Shown: positions 1 to 7,981 of the stretch, piece by piece | Layout of the letters: every line of letters begins with the position of its first letter | How positions within the stretch are numbered: position 1 is the first letter of the stretch | Assembly (NCBI RefSeq): GCF_028595305.1 | Contig: NZ_JAQQXS010000008.1 | Span: 1-64,000, forward strand | Length of the DNA stretch: 64,000 nucleotides | Reading direction: 5' to 3' | Source of the DNA: Roseateles koreensis | GTDB lineage: Bacteria > Pseudomonadota > Gammaproteobacteria > Burkholderiales > Burkholderiaceae_C | Notes under the pieces: generated by a model | The model's input: the letters and a program-made list of their open reading frames with translations, nothing else | What the model was told of the DNA's origin: nothing | Databases searched by the model: none | Made by a program: the position numbers and the translations under genes

Positions 1-57
1 ATGCTCAACGGCGCCATGGCCCACCAGAATGTCCGTCGCATTCAACTCGCTCCCTAA
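1..57 (+). CDS. possible 3' end of an unidentified gene
   Basis: The first frame is open from base 1 to a TAA at 55-57 and would encode the last 18 residues of a protein running in from the left. The fragment is too short to recognise. It is offered only because no other gene explains the left edge; chance open frame is equally possible. Confidence 0.2.
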   Translation: MLNGAMAHQNVRRIQLAP

Positions 58-267
58 CGGCGCAGACAGAGACGACCTCGTTCAGCCACACGCTGGGAAA
101 AACGAATTTTGCAGGTCCGACGACGTAAAGCCACCGTCGGCTGAGACAGTGCTGCTCTTGCTGGGGTCAAGGGACATAAATCCAGCGGGGGGCACGATTA
201 ATGCCCCATCCTTGATGCAAGGGGCAGGCGTTGTGGATGACCGTTGGGTACGATCTAGCGCCAAAGA

Positions 268-903
268 CTATTCGATGCCAATCACCTTGTGCATCTGCAC
301 CGACAAACGCCATTGCGGGTGACTCATGCAATAAGCCACCGCCTCCCGGGTGTGCTGGCATTTCAGCACCGAATCCATCGGCTGCAGAAAAAAGTGCTGA
401 AAGTCCAGGGCTTCAAACTGCTCGGGCCGGGCCAGAGGCTGCGGAAACACCAGTTTGAGCTCATCACCCCGGGTCAGGACAAGTGCGGCATCGGCCTTGG
501 GGCTGACACAAATCCAGTCCAACCCTTGCGGCGCGGCCTGCGTGCCATTGGTCTCGACGGCAATCTCAAAGCCTTTGGCGTGAAAAGCCTCGATCAAAGC
601 CTCATCCAGCTGCAGCAGGGGCTCCCCCCCTGTGCACACCACATACGGCTTGCCTGAGGTCGCTTGAGGCCATTGGCGGGCCACAGCTTCGGCCAAGTCA
701 AGGGCGGTGCTGAACTTGCCACCGTTCTGCCCGTCAGTGCCGATGAAATCGGTGTCGCAGAAACTGCAGACCGCGCTGGTGCGGTCCTGCTCGCGGCCTG
801 TCCACAGATTGCAACCTGCAAATCGGCAGAACACGGCGGCACGACCGGCCTGGGCGCCCTCGCCTTGCAAGGTGTAGAAAATTTCTTTGACGGCGTATGT
901 CAT
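268..903 (-). CDS. queE: 7-carboxy-7-deazaguanine synthase (QueE)
   Basis: A 211-residue radical-SAM enzyme converting 6-carboxytetrahydropterin to 7-carboxy-7-deazaguanine in the queuosine/preQ0 pathway. The cluster-binding cysteines follow the spacing C-X14-C-X2-C (C31, C46, C49), known for beta-proteobacterial QueE in place of the usual CX3CX2C. The N-terminal YTLQGEGAQAG segment and an internal TGGEPLLQ motif fit the family. The ATG overlaps the TGA of the upstream queD by four bases (ATGA), so the two are translationally coupled and catalyse consecutive steps. Length is normal. Function is clear from motifs and context. Confidence 0.93.
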   Translation of the reverse strand: MTYAVKEIFYTLQGEGAQAGRAAVFCRFAGCNLWTGREQDRTSAVCSFCDTDFIGTDGQNGGKFSTALDLAEAVARQWPQATSGKPYVVCTGGEPLLQLDEALIEAFHAKGFEIAVETNGTQAAPQGLDWICVSPKADAALVLTRGDELKLVFPQPLARPEQFEALDFQHFFLQPMDSVLKCQHTREAVAYCMSHPQWRLSVQMHKVIGIE

Positions 904-2015
904 ACCGGAATCAAGGTGTCGTCGCGGCTGGCGCTGACGATGGCGCCACAGCCGCGGGTTTCGTACATGTCGATTCGATCGATCTGCGGCAGCACGGCGC
1001 GGCCCTTGTCCAGCACCCAGGCGGCCAGGCTGGCCGTATCGCCATCGGGCAGGTCGGCAATTTCGAACAAGGGGCGGTGGTCAATGGCTTTGAAAATGGG
1101 ATCGAACAAGGTCTTCACATCGCCAAAGTCCACGGTCCAGCCCATTACTTCATCCAAGGCCGCACTCAGGTGCAAGCGCAAAGTGTAGGTGTGGCCATGA
1201 ATGCCGCGCAAAGGACTGTCAGTGGGCGCTCGCTTCAACTGAATGGCGCTGTCCAAGGTCAGCTCTTTCCAAATGCGGTAATTGCTGCCGTCGAAATTGG
1301 CGCCACAGGAGCCGGTTTCATACACGGTGATCCACGACAGTTCGGGCAATAAGGGCTTGATTCTTTCCCACAGCCAGGCCGAAATAACCTCGCTTGTGGG
1401 GTTGGACAAGCCATCGATCTGGTTCAGGCATTGATAGTTCAACAGCATGTGGAAAGGCGCCCAAACCTCGTCCAGATGGTCGTAATCGATGCTGATGGCT
1501 CGGCCCGTTGCACCAGCCAAGTCTTGGTTGGCATGCATGATGACTTCAAAACCGTGGCCGTGCATGCGGCCGCATTTGTGTCCGGCAGGCACATTGGGCA
1601 GCTGATGCGCGGCCTGAAAACGGTAGCGGCGCCAGACATGGGCCATGCCCTGCACATCGAGATCAACACCCGCGTGCTGCATGCTTTGAATGCCGACTTG
1701 CTGGATGCCAGGCACGTGAAATTCGGTTTCAAGGCGCTCCCGAATCCACCGGGCGATGTTTTCGTCGGTCGGCTCTTCAATGCAACGGTTCAGCAGCGCG
1801 TGGTCCAGGGGTTGCACACAGGCTTCCAAGCGCTGGCGGAGTTCTTCAACCTCGCCGCCGGGAAAAGGCGCCCAGCCCGCTGGCAGATCGGCACGCACCG
1901 TTGCGAAATAGCTGTGACCATGCAAGCCATGGCTCCGATGCCCCATGGGCAAAGTGGTGAGCTGGCAGGCGGATTCGAAGCCGCTGGAAGCGGAATAAAG
2001 CGTCAGGGTTTTCAT
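900..2015 (-). CDS. queD: three-domain 6-carboxytetrahydropterin synthase-like protein (QueD)
   Basis: About 371 residues, roughly three times a normal QueD, made of three T-fold (PTPS/QueD) units. Unit 1 (about 1-118) has the zinc pair H32-G-H34 and D71-H72 but serine where the catalytic cysteine should be. Unit 2 (about 128-245) has H137, C148, H152, H154 and E233, but reads LNY at 192-194 where LDH is expected. Unit 3 (about 255-360) has H273-G-H275, D312-H313 and E352 but lacks the first zinc strand. A complete catalytic set therefore exists only across units. It is predicted to make the QueE substrate from dihydroneopterin triphosphate. The ATG at 2015 was chosen because homology begins there; an upstream extension to 2192 looks non-coding. 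Confidence 0.85.
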   Translation of the reverse strand: MKTLTLYSASSGFESACQLTTLPMGHRSHGLHGHSYFATVRADLPAGWAPFPGGEVEELRQRLEACVQPLDHALLNRCIEEPTDENIARWIRERLETEFHVPGIQQVGIQSMQHAGVDLDVQGMAHVWRRYRFQAAHQLPNVPAGHKCGRMHGHGFEVIMHANQDLAGATGRAISIDYDHLDEVWAPFHMLLNYQCLNQIDGLSNPTSEVISAWLWERIKPLLPELSWITVYETGSCGANFDGSNYRIWKELTLDSAIQLKRAPTDSPLRGIHGHTYTLRLHLSAALDEVMGWTVDFGDVKTLFDPIFKAIDHRPLFEIADLPDGDTASLAAWVLDKGRAVLPQIDRIDMYETRGCGAIVSASRDDTLIPV

Positions 2016-2456
2016 CGGGGTCGCAAGTGTGACATGTTGAGCGCGTCTTGCACAAAGCCGGCGAAAGAATCCTTCAAAAAACGCAGTCGCGCTGGTTTCA
2101 ACCTTCAGATGTTCTTCAATAACAGTATTGAATATCTTATTGGTAGTCTTAGTAGGTGTTGGCCCAACTTGTGGACAAAGCCATTTTTCCAAGCACTGAC
2201 AAAGACTTGCTTCACCTCAAACCTTGTGGGCCAGTGCACCTGAACTTTGTGTCGAGGTGATAACAACTTTTAAATGTCGGGTCGGGCTGTGGACAAGCCG
2301 GGACTTGTTCCACCGGGATCAACAAGCTTGTGCACAAGGTAAAGCTGGGTTTTTGAGCACTTCAGCATTTCAGCTTGGCCCAGACCACCGCATCGGCAAT
2401 CTTCATTTGCCCACTTTTGTCGATGAACTGCAGGCGCAAGCCGTCGTTTGTGCCCC
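2016..2456. other. 441-bp gene-free region with repeated DnaA-box-like sites
   Basis: I see no gene here. An AT-rich stretch at about 2116-2152 is followed by TGTGGACAA at 2170-2178 and 2288-2296 (the complement of TTGTCCACA, one base from the DnaA box TTATCCACA) and by the perfect 12-bp palindrome CTTGTGCACAAG at 2327-2338. CTTGTT at 2304-2309 and AACAAG at 2321-2326 form a further inverted repeat. The spacing and similarity suggest a protein-binding region. It also must contain the promoter for the minus-strand queD-queE genes. Confidence 0.4.
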
Positions 2457-3251
2457 TCAGTCGCGTTGGTAGCGCAGCAACCGGCCTTTGTAGAGCTCGG
2501 TGCCTGGCAGCGAATGAAGCTTTACTTCTTCCAATTGAAACCCCATCGAGTGCATGCGTTTGCTGAAGGCTGAGCGATTGCCTCGATTGGGGTCGACGAT
2601 GATTACCTCGCAATGGGGCAAGGCGTGTAGCTCGATGAAGCGCGGCAAAGCACCGTTGCCGTCCCGCTCATACAGCACATCGCTGCCCATGATCAGGTCA
2701 AAACGGCCCTGCACTTGCGGAACCCGCAGGCGGCTTGGCGCGTGATCCCCGGGGGGGTTCCAGTTGCCATGGCAATAGCGCAGGGGCGGTAGGTTATTGA
2801 GCCGCAGGTTTTCCAGCATGAAGCTGCCGGCCAAGGGGTGGCAATCGCTGGCCGTCACCAGGGCGCCACGCCGGTGTGCCACCAGGCTGGCCAAGCCCAG
2901 CCCGCAGCCGATCTCCAAAATGCTCTCGTTGCTCCCGAGCTGGCGCTGACCGATGGCCTCCGCGAGGTGCAGGCCCGAGGGCCATAAGAGACCGAACAAG
3001 GGCCAAAAGGCCGATGAAATACCCAAGGCTTGCGCCTCACCCTCGGGATCAGAAAACTGCTGGCGGTCCAGCAAGGAGCGGATCTGCAGGGACTCCACAC
3101 CGGCGATCTGTATGCATTCTTGCTTGAAGAGATAGCCGGGCATGGTCGCAATCTGTAGGGGAGAGGGGTGTAGCGACTGGCAGAAGCTGCGTTCGGCTGT
3201 TGTCAGTTGCGGGGGCGCTGGCCGCCGGGCCGGCCGCCGCGTGTTTGCCAC
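2457..3251 (-). CDS. SAM-dependent methyltransferase, METTL21/protein-lysine type
   Basis: A 264-residue class I methyltransferase. The SAM-binding motif I LEIGCGLG is at 112-119 and an SDVLYE segment at 190-195 matches the post-motif acidic/aromatic site of METTL21-like (methyltransferase_16) protein N-methyltransferases, whose substrates are protein lysines. The frame opens with GTG at 3251 inside the 3' end of the upstream helicase gene, overlapping it by 49 bases. An internal ATG at 3143 would give a 228-residue protein closer to family size, so the start is uncertain. The overlap suggests co-expression with the helicase. The target is unknown; protein methylation is inferred from family resemblance only. 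Confidence 0.75.
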   Translation of the reverse strand: MANTRRPARRPAPPQLTTAERSFCQSLHPSPLQIATMPGYLFKQECIQIAGVESLQIRSLLDRQQFSDPEGEAQALGISSAFWPLFGLLWPSGLHLAEAIGQRQLGSNESILEIGCGLGLASLVAHRRGALVTASDCHPLAGSFMLENLRLNNLPPLRYCHGNWNPPGDHAPSRLRVPQVQGRFDLIMGSDVLYERDGNGALPRFIELHALPHCEVIIVDPNRGNRSAFSKRMHSMGFQLEEVKLHSLPGTELYKGRLLRYQRD

Positions 3252-5485
3252 AGCGGCTTTTTGCCCTTGAGATGACGTTCAATCCCATCATTGAGTCGGC
3301 TGCGCAAGTCCACCACGGCCTCAACGTGTCCGTAGATGCCTGGAAAACGCAGGTCCAGCCACAGCCACAGCGTGCAGGCCCGCAGGGCGGTTTCCATGCG
3401 ATCGAGCCGGCTGTGTTCATCCACATCGTCCAGGAACCAGGGTGAACCCGCCGCCCCGGTCAGGGCATGGCGATGCGTCCATTCCAGAAATTCCTGAACT
3501 TGTGACTCTGTGCGTGTATCCACCGGGGCCTGGGCGTAGATGAAGCGCGACTTCAAGGGCAAGCTGCCCGCGGTTTGGTCCAGTTGCCCGGCCAAATCCA
3601 GCATCTGCTCCAGTTCAGCCACCTGAAAATGCGCGTCGTCCAGGCGCAACTGCGCCATGAAGACGTCCAGCACGGCGCGCAATTGGTTCAAATCCAGACG
3701 CGACGCGATGGTGCTGATGTGCCACCAGTTGGGTGCAACTGAGGCCTTGAAGTCGCGCGGTGCGCGGGGAGACTTGGGCAGCAACTCCTTGAGGGTTCGT
3801 GCGGCACTGTTTTCAGCCTCACGCAAGACACCGCAAAAGCCTTCATCGTGCATGCCATAACGTCCAGCTCGACCTGCAATCTGATGGACTTCAGAAACAG
3901 TCAAGGCGCGGTCGCCCTGGCCGTCAAACTTGCTCATCGTGCTGAACAGCACGCGGCGGATCGGCAGATTCAGGCCCATGCCAATGGCATCGGTGGCCAC
4001 CAGAATGTGGGTGGCGCCTTGTGCAAAGCGTTCAGCCTCGCGCCGGCGTACCTCGGGTGGCAGCGCACCGTAGATCACAGACACCGGGTGGCCGGACGCC
4101 GCAATCTGGTCGCGCAGCATCAGCACCTCGCGGCGGCTGAACGCCACCACGGCGTCGCCCTTTTTCAAGGCCGCGATGGGAACCGCTGCCGGGAGCAATT
4201 GCACCTCTTGCTTGCGCTCGAAATGCCGCACTGTGCAGCGCTCGCCGCACAGGCCCAGCAGATTTTCAATGGCCGGCACTGCGTAGGCCGAGCAGATGAT
4301 GATCAACTCATTGGCTGGCACCGCGGCGATGGCCTGCGTCCAGGCCCAACCGCGGTAGGTGTCGAAAAGCATTTGGGCTTCGTCGATCACCGCGACATCG
4401 ATGGCTTGGCTGGTATTCACCATTTCGATGGTGCTGGACACCACGCGGGCATTTTCGGCCGGCATGTTTTCTTCGCCCGTCAGCAGTGAGCAGGGCACGC
4501 CCCGCGCCACCAGGCGGTCCCGGCCTTCAAGCGCCAAGAGACGCAGGGGCGCCAGATAGGCGCCCCGGTGGGCCTGTGCCAGGCGCTCGAACGCTGCGTG
4601 TGTCTTGCCGCTATTGGGTGGCCCGACAAACAGCGTGACCGAGCGTTGCAAACGCCGAGCTGCCTCAAAGGTGTCGGGGTAGCCCTGAAACGCCAGTTCA
4701 TTGTTCAAATGCGCCAGCGTAGTGAGTTCAGCCACCCGACGCTCCCACCGATCCTGAGCTCGGGTGCAGGCCGCTTTCAACTGCGGCAAGGCCTGAGGCG
4801 TGCCGCATTCGGCCTGCAGCCGTGGCAGCAGCGAGTCGAGGTGCTCGGCCGAGCCTGACTGGCTGCGCGCCAGCAGGGCCTCCAGGTGGGCCTGGAGTTC
4901 GGCACTGCCTTCAAAGGCAGGGGCATCGCCCAGGGCGTTCTGCAGGGCTTGAAGATCGCCCTCGCGGTAAAAGTCCCAGATGGGCGAGGTCTCGGGTAAA
5001 TTGATCCGGTAAACCACCGGAATGCGCCAGCCCGGTTCGCTGAGCGTCAGCGTCGTGCTGCATAGGCGGGTCCAGCTGGAGGGCGTATCTTTGGAAACGT
5101 GCCGGCTCAGCCCCAATTTGTCGAGTGCCAAGGTGCGTTGCTGCATCAGCGCGCGCACGGTGGGCGCGGTGCCGACAATGTCCAGGTGCCGCAGTGCTCC
5201 ATGAATCAACTCCGGGGCGATCCAGCGGCTGGGGCGAGCACCCGCTACAGCCTTTTGCAGCAGAATCAGACCGGCTTGGTCCAGCAGTTCTTCACTGGCA
5301 GGGTCGGCGTCAAGGTCGGCCGGCGCAACAACCTGGGGCAATTGGTAGGCGGCCTGCCGAAGGCGTTGAAGGTCGTCCGGTGTGATGTCGGGCGGCAGGC
5401 GTTTGACGTGTCGGGCGTGGGGCAGTTTGAATGCCGGGGCGAGCGCTTTGGCGCCAGGGGATTGGGGTTCTTGAATATCTTGCAC
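3203..5485 (-). CDS. SUV3-type ATP-dependent RNA helicase
   Basis: A 760-residue superfamily 2 helicase of the SUV3 group, best known as the RNA helicase of the mitochondrial degradosome and found patchily in bacteria. Walker A GPPNSGKT lies at 288-295, motif II DEAQ at 368-371, and HQIAGRAGR of motif VI follows in the second RecA domain. The C-terminal part has the helical region characteristic of SUV3. The N-terminal 280 residues form an extra region without recognisable motifs. The start is GTG at 5485; no convincing ribosome site is visible. It likely unwinds structured RNA during turnover. It precedes and overlaps the methyltransferase gene, suggesting a two-gene unit. Confidence 0.85.
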   Translation of the reverse strand: MQDIQEPQSPGAKALAPAFKLPHARHVKRLPPDITPDDLQRLRQAAYQLPQVVAPADLDADPASEELLDQAGLILLQKAVAGARPSRWIAPELIHGALRHLDIVGTAPTVRALMQQRTLALDKLGLSRHVSKDTPSSWTRLCSTTLTLSEPGWRIPVVYRINLPETSPIWDFYREGDLQALQNALGDAPAFEGSAELQAHLEALLARSQSGSAEHLDSLLPRLQAECGTPQALPQLKAACTRAQDRWERRVAELTTLAHLNNELAFQGYPDTFEAARRLQRSVTLFVGPPNSGKTHAAFERLAQAHRGAYLAPLRLLALEGRDRLVARGVPCSLLTGEENMPAENARVVSSTIEMVNTSQAIDVAVIDEAQMLFDTYRGWAWTQAIAAVPANELIIICSAYAVPAIENLLGLCGERCTVRHFERKQEVQLLPAAVPIAALKKGDAVVAFSRREVLMLRDQIAASGHPVSVIYGALPPEVRRREAERFAQGATHILVATDAIGMGLNLPIRRVLFSTMSKFDGQGDRALTVSEVHQIAGRAGRYGMHDEGFCGVLREAENSAARTLKELLPKSPRAPRDFKASVAPNWWHISTIASRLDLNQLRAVLDVFMAQLRLDDAHFQVAELEQMLDLAGQLDQTAGSLPLKSRFIYAQAPVDTRTESQVQEFLEWTHRHALTGAAGSPWFLDDVDEHSRLDRMETALRACTLWLWLDLRFPGIYGHVEAVVDLRSRLNDGIERHLKGKKPLWQTRGGRPGGQRPRN

Positions 5486-5565
5486 CCCGGCAGTTGAACA
5501 CAGCTGGTGGGAACCCTCTCAGATTTGCATAATCAGCTTTCCCAGAAACGAACTTGGAGATTGTT

Positions 5566-5937
5566 GTGAACAACAACGTGGTGTGGGTGGACATTCCGGT
5601 GACTGACTTGGACCGGGCGATGGTGTTTTACAGTGCCGTGCTGGGCCGGGAGGTTACCAAGGCGGGCGGGCCAGGCTTTGTCTTTGGCCTGCTGGCGCAT
5701 GAGGACATGGAGGTGGGTGGATGCCTCGCCGAGATGAGCGATAACGCACCGTCCCAACAGGGGCCGTTGATCTATTTGAACGCCAATGGGCGCATGCGTC
5801 TGGCGGTCGAAGCGGCCCAGGCCAAGGGCGGCCGGGTGCTGAATGATGTCCATCAAATCGGACCTCACGGTTACCGCGCGGTCCTGCTGGACAGCGAAGG
5901 CAACCGCGTCGCGCTTCACGCCATGGCCTTGGATTGA
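5566..5937 (+). CDS. VOC (glyoxalase/bleomycin-resistance fold) protein
   Basis: A 123-residue single-module vicinal-oxygen-chelate protein. The start WVDIPVTDLDRAMVFYSAVL is the classic first strand-helix of the family, and DSEGNRVALH is the closing metal-site strand with its glutamate region. I chose GTG at 5566 because GGAGA at 5556-5560 sits five bases upstream; a TTG at 5554 is the other option. Such proteins act as homodimers on small electrophiles or as metalloenzymes, but the substrate cannot be read from sequence. It is divergent from the SUV3 helicase gene, with which it shares an 80-bp gap. Confidence 0.85.
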   Translation: MNNNVVWVDIPVTDLDRAMVFYSAVLGREVTKAGGPGFVFGLLAHEDMEVGGCLAEMSDNAPSQQGPLIYLNANGRMRLAVEAAQAKGGRVLNDVHQIGPHGYRAVLLDSEGNRVALHAMALD

Positions 5938-5949
5938 ATCCCAGCCCTA

Positions 5950-6525
5950 CTACTTGTCGCCCGCGCGCTCCACCGCCATCTTTTGCATCAGACTGAAGAA
6001 GCGGTCGTAGAACTCCCCGGCCGGGATGGTCTCCGACGCAACCTTCACCAGCGAGTCATCGGACGCTGACAATGGGACCGAGATCGAGCCCAGCGCGCTG
6101 ACACCCAGGCTGGCTGAGTTGGGACTTTTCTTCAAGGCGTAGCGGTCTTGTTGGGCCGATACATAGGCGGTGGTGATCTTGTCGTTGCGGCCGTCTGGTA
6201 CGCAAACCACATTGAAATTAATCTCCACATGCACCTCGCCGTCAGGCTGGAAGCGCTTCAGCCCATTGACGCTGCCGCCCGGCGCATTGGTGATCACATA
6301 GCCCTGGCTCAGCAAGGTGCGGCGTGCCGCTTCGCAAGTGTCATCCACCGACGCATCAAACAAACGCGAGAACGTCTCGTCGGATTGAAAGCGTTCATTT
6401 TGATAGACCGAACCACGCGGCGCCGCGGGTGATTTGCTGCCCCAACTGCCGCACCCTGAACAAAGGAAGGCAATGCTGGCGCCGCACAGCGCGCGGGTCA
6501 TGAATTTCGTGGGGCGAATGAACAT
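5950..6525 (-). CDS. DUF2242 family lipoprotein
   Basis: A 191-residue predicted lipoprotein. After a basic N-terminus (MFIRPTKFMTRAL) comes a hydrophobic segment and the sequence FLCSGCGS, where the second cysteine is the likely lipidation site. The mature part (GSVYQNERF, TFSRLFDAS, CEAARRTLLSQGYVI) matches my recollection of DUF2242, a proteobacterial family of unknown function. The start at 6525 places the signal peptide correctly; an in-frame ATG at 6501 is possible. It converges on the VOC gene with only 12 bases between the stops. No function is assigned. Confidence 0.75.
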   Translation of the reverse strand: MFIRPTKFMTRALCGASIAFLCSGCGSWGSKSPAAPRGSVYQNERFQSDETFSRLFDASVDDTCEAARRTLLSQGYVITNAPGGSVNGLKRFQPDGEVHVEINFNVVCVPDGRNDKITTAYVSAQQDRYALKKSPNSASLGVSALGSISVPLSASDDSLVKVASETIPAGEFYDRFFSLMQKMAVERAGDK

Positions 6526-6723
6526 GGGGGCATTATCTCGCGACCGCAAAGCTGACCCGAGTCGGCTGCTCCACGACCTGTTGTACGCAGGTCTCTTCGT
6601 ATCAGACTGGATGGTCATGGCGGCTGAGAAGGCTCATACTTGGGGCGGAGATGTGGAGGCTCGCCAAGGGGTTTGGTGTCCGCCGTGTTTGCGCGTTAGA
6701 GCGCGTCAGAACAAGGGTCAAAA

Positions 6724-7902
6724 ATGGTGTTGGACAGGGTGATGTCCGTCTTGCCAGAACTATCTCGGCGCCACTTGCTGTCCTTGGCATCTTGGCTGTC
6801 GCTGATATCGGCAACTCGGGTGGCTGGGGCCGCCGGGGATATCGCGGCGACAGAACCTTCGAAGCACGAGATTCACATCGGTAGTTCGGCCGCGCTCAGT
6901 GGCCCTGCCGCAGTGCTGGGCCAGCGTTTTCATAGAGGTGCGCGAGCTTGTCTGAAGCAGGTGAACGACAGTGGTGGTGTTGGCGGCATGTCTGTGGTGA
7001 TGACCGCACTCGACGACGCCTATGAGCCTGGCCGTACGGAGGTTAATACCCGCCAATTGGTTGAAGATGCGCGTATTGTGGTCTTGTTCGGCTATGTGGG
7101 CACACCCACCAGCTATGCGGCTATGGCCTATGTGAAGCGCTGGAAAATACCGTTCGTGGCGCCCTTCACCGGGGCTGATGAGTTGCGCGAATTCAATCCG
7201 CTGATTTACAACGTTCGGACCAGCTACCGTGTTGAAGCGAAAGCCTTGGTCACAGCCATGAAGTCTGCAGGTGTGCGCCGTTTGGGCATCTTGTATCAAG
7301 CCGATCTGTTTGGACGCACGGGCATGGAGGTGATGCGCAATGCGTGTGCAGCACAAGGCATAACCATCGGCGCAACGGCCCAGGTCCAGCGCAACAGCAT
7401 GCCCACGCCGGCCAGCGTTTCAGCATTTTTTGAGGCGCCAAATTCCGATAGGCCGGATGCCATTTTTCTCGTCAGCACCTATGCCAGCAGCGCAGCATTC
7501 ATCAAGAAGGCGCGGGACAGGGGGTTTCAAGGCCATTTTTACAGCCTTTCATTTATCGGTTTGGAGCCTTTGCGCGAGGCCCTGAACAATGATTTTCGCA
7601 AGCTCACGGTCGCCCAGGTGGTGCCTGACCCGGATGACGCTTCAGTCGCGGTGGTTGCTGCCTATCAAAAAGCCATGCGCGCCGCCGGGCACCGGCAATT
7701 TGATTCCATCAGCCTGGAGGGTTATATCGCCGCACGGGTGCTGGTGGAAGGCCTACGCCGGACCCAAAAGCCCTTCACTCGGGATTCAATTGCAGCGAGT
7801 TTGAACAGCCTGGGACAGTTGGATCTGGGCGGCTTTCAGGTGAACTACACGCAGCAACTGCATCAAAGCTCCACCTTTGTGAGCTTGCGGAGCGACAAGT
7901 AG
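6724..7902 (+). CDS. periplasmic amino-acid-type binding protein (LivK/peripla_BP_6 family)
   Basis: A 392-residue periplasmic binding protein type 1. A twin-arginine-like leader (SRRHLLSLASWLSLI) is followed by the family start IHIGSSAALSGPAAVLG and the GYVGTPTSYAAM and PFVAPFTGADELR segments that line the ligand cleft. No permease or ATPase of an ABC importer is nearby; instead a Cache histidine kinase and a response regulator follow on the same strand within 80 and 10 bases. The protein may therefore present a ligand to the kinase rather than feed transport; this is inference. Start ATG 6724 has AAGGG upstream; ATG 6742 is an alternative. Confidence 0.85.
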   Translation: MVLDRVMSVLPELSRRHLLSLASWLSLISATRVAGAAGDIAATEPSKHEIHIGSSAALSGPAAVLGQRFHRGARACLKQVNDSGGVGGMSVVMTALDDAYEPGRTEVNTRQLVEDARIVVLFGYVGTPTSYAAMAYVKRWKIPFVAPFTGADELREFNPLIYNVRTSYRVEAKALVTAMKSAGVRRLGILYQADLFGRTGMEVMRNACAAQGITIGATAQVQRNSMPTPASVSAFFEAPNSDRPDAIFLVSTYASSAAFIKKARDRGFQGHFYSLSFIGLEPLREALNNDFRKLTVAQVVPDPDDASVAVVAAYQKAMRAAGHRQFDSISLEGYIAARVLVEGLRRTQKPFTRDSIAASLNSLGQLDLGGFQVNYTQQLHQSSTFVSLRSDK

Positions 7903-7981
7903 CTGGGGGTGTGTTGATGTGTGTTGCCTCGGAGTTGCCGCGCTTTCCTTGAGCGGCTCGCCAGCGCCGACAATGCGGCCC

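Noticed and set aside
2015-2338. Chromosome origin (oriC) at this locus
   Set aside because: The boxes differ from TTATCCACA, no dnaA, dnaN or gidA gene is adjacent, and yidC/mnmE at the other end suggest the origin lies beyond 64000; kept only as a binding-site cluster.
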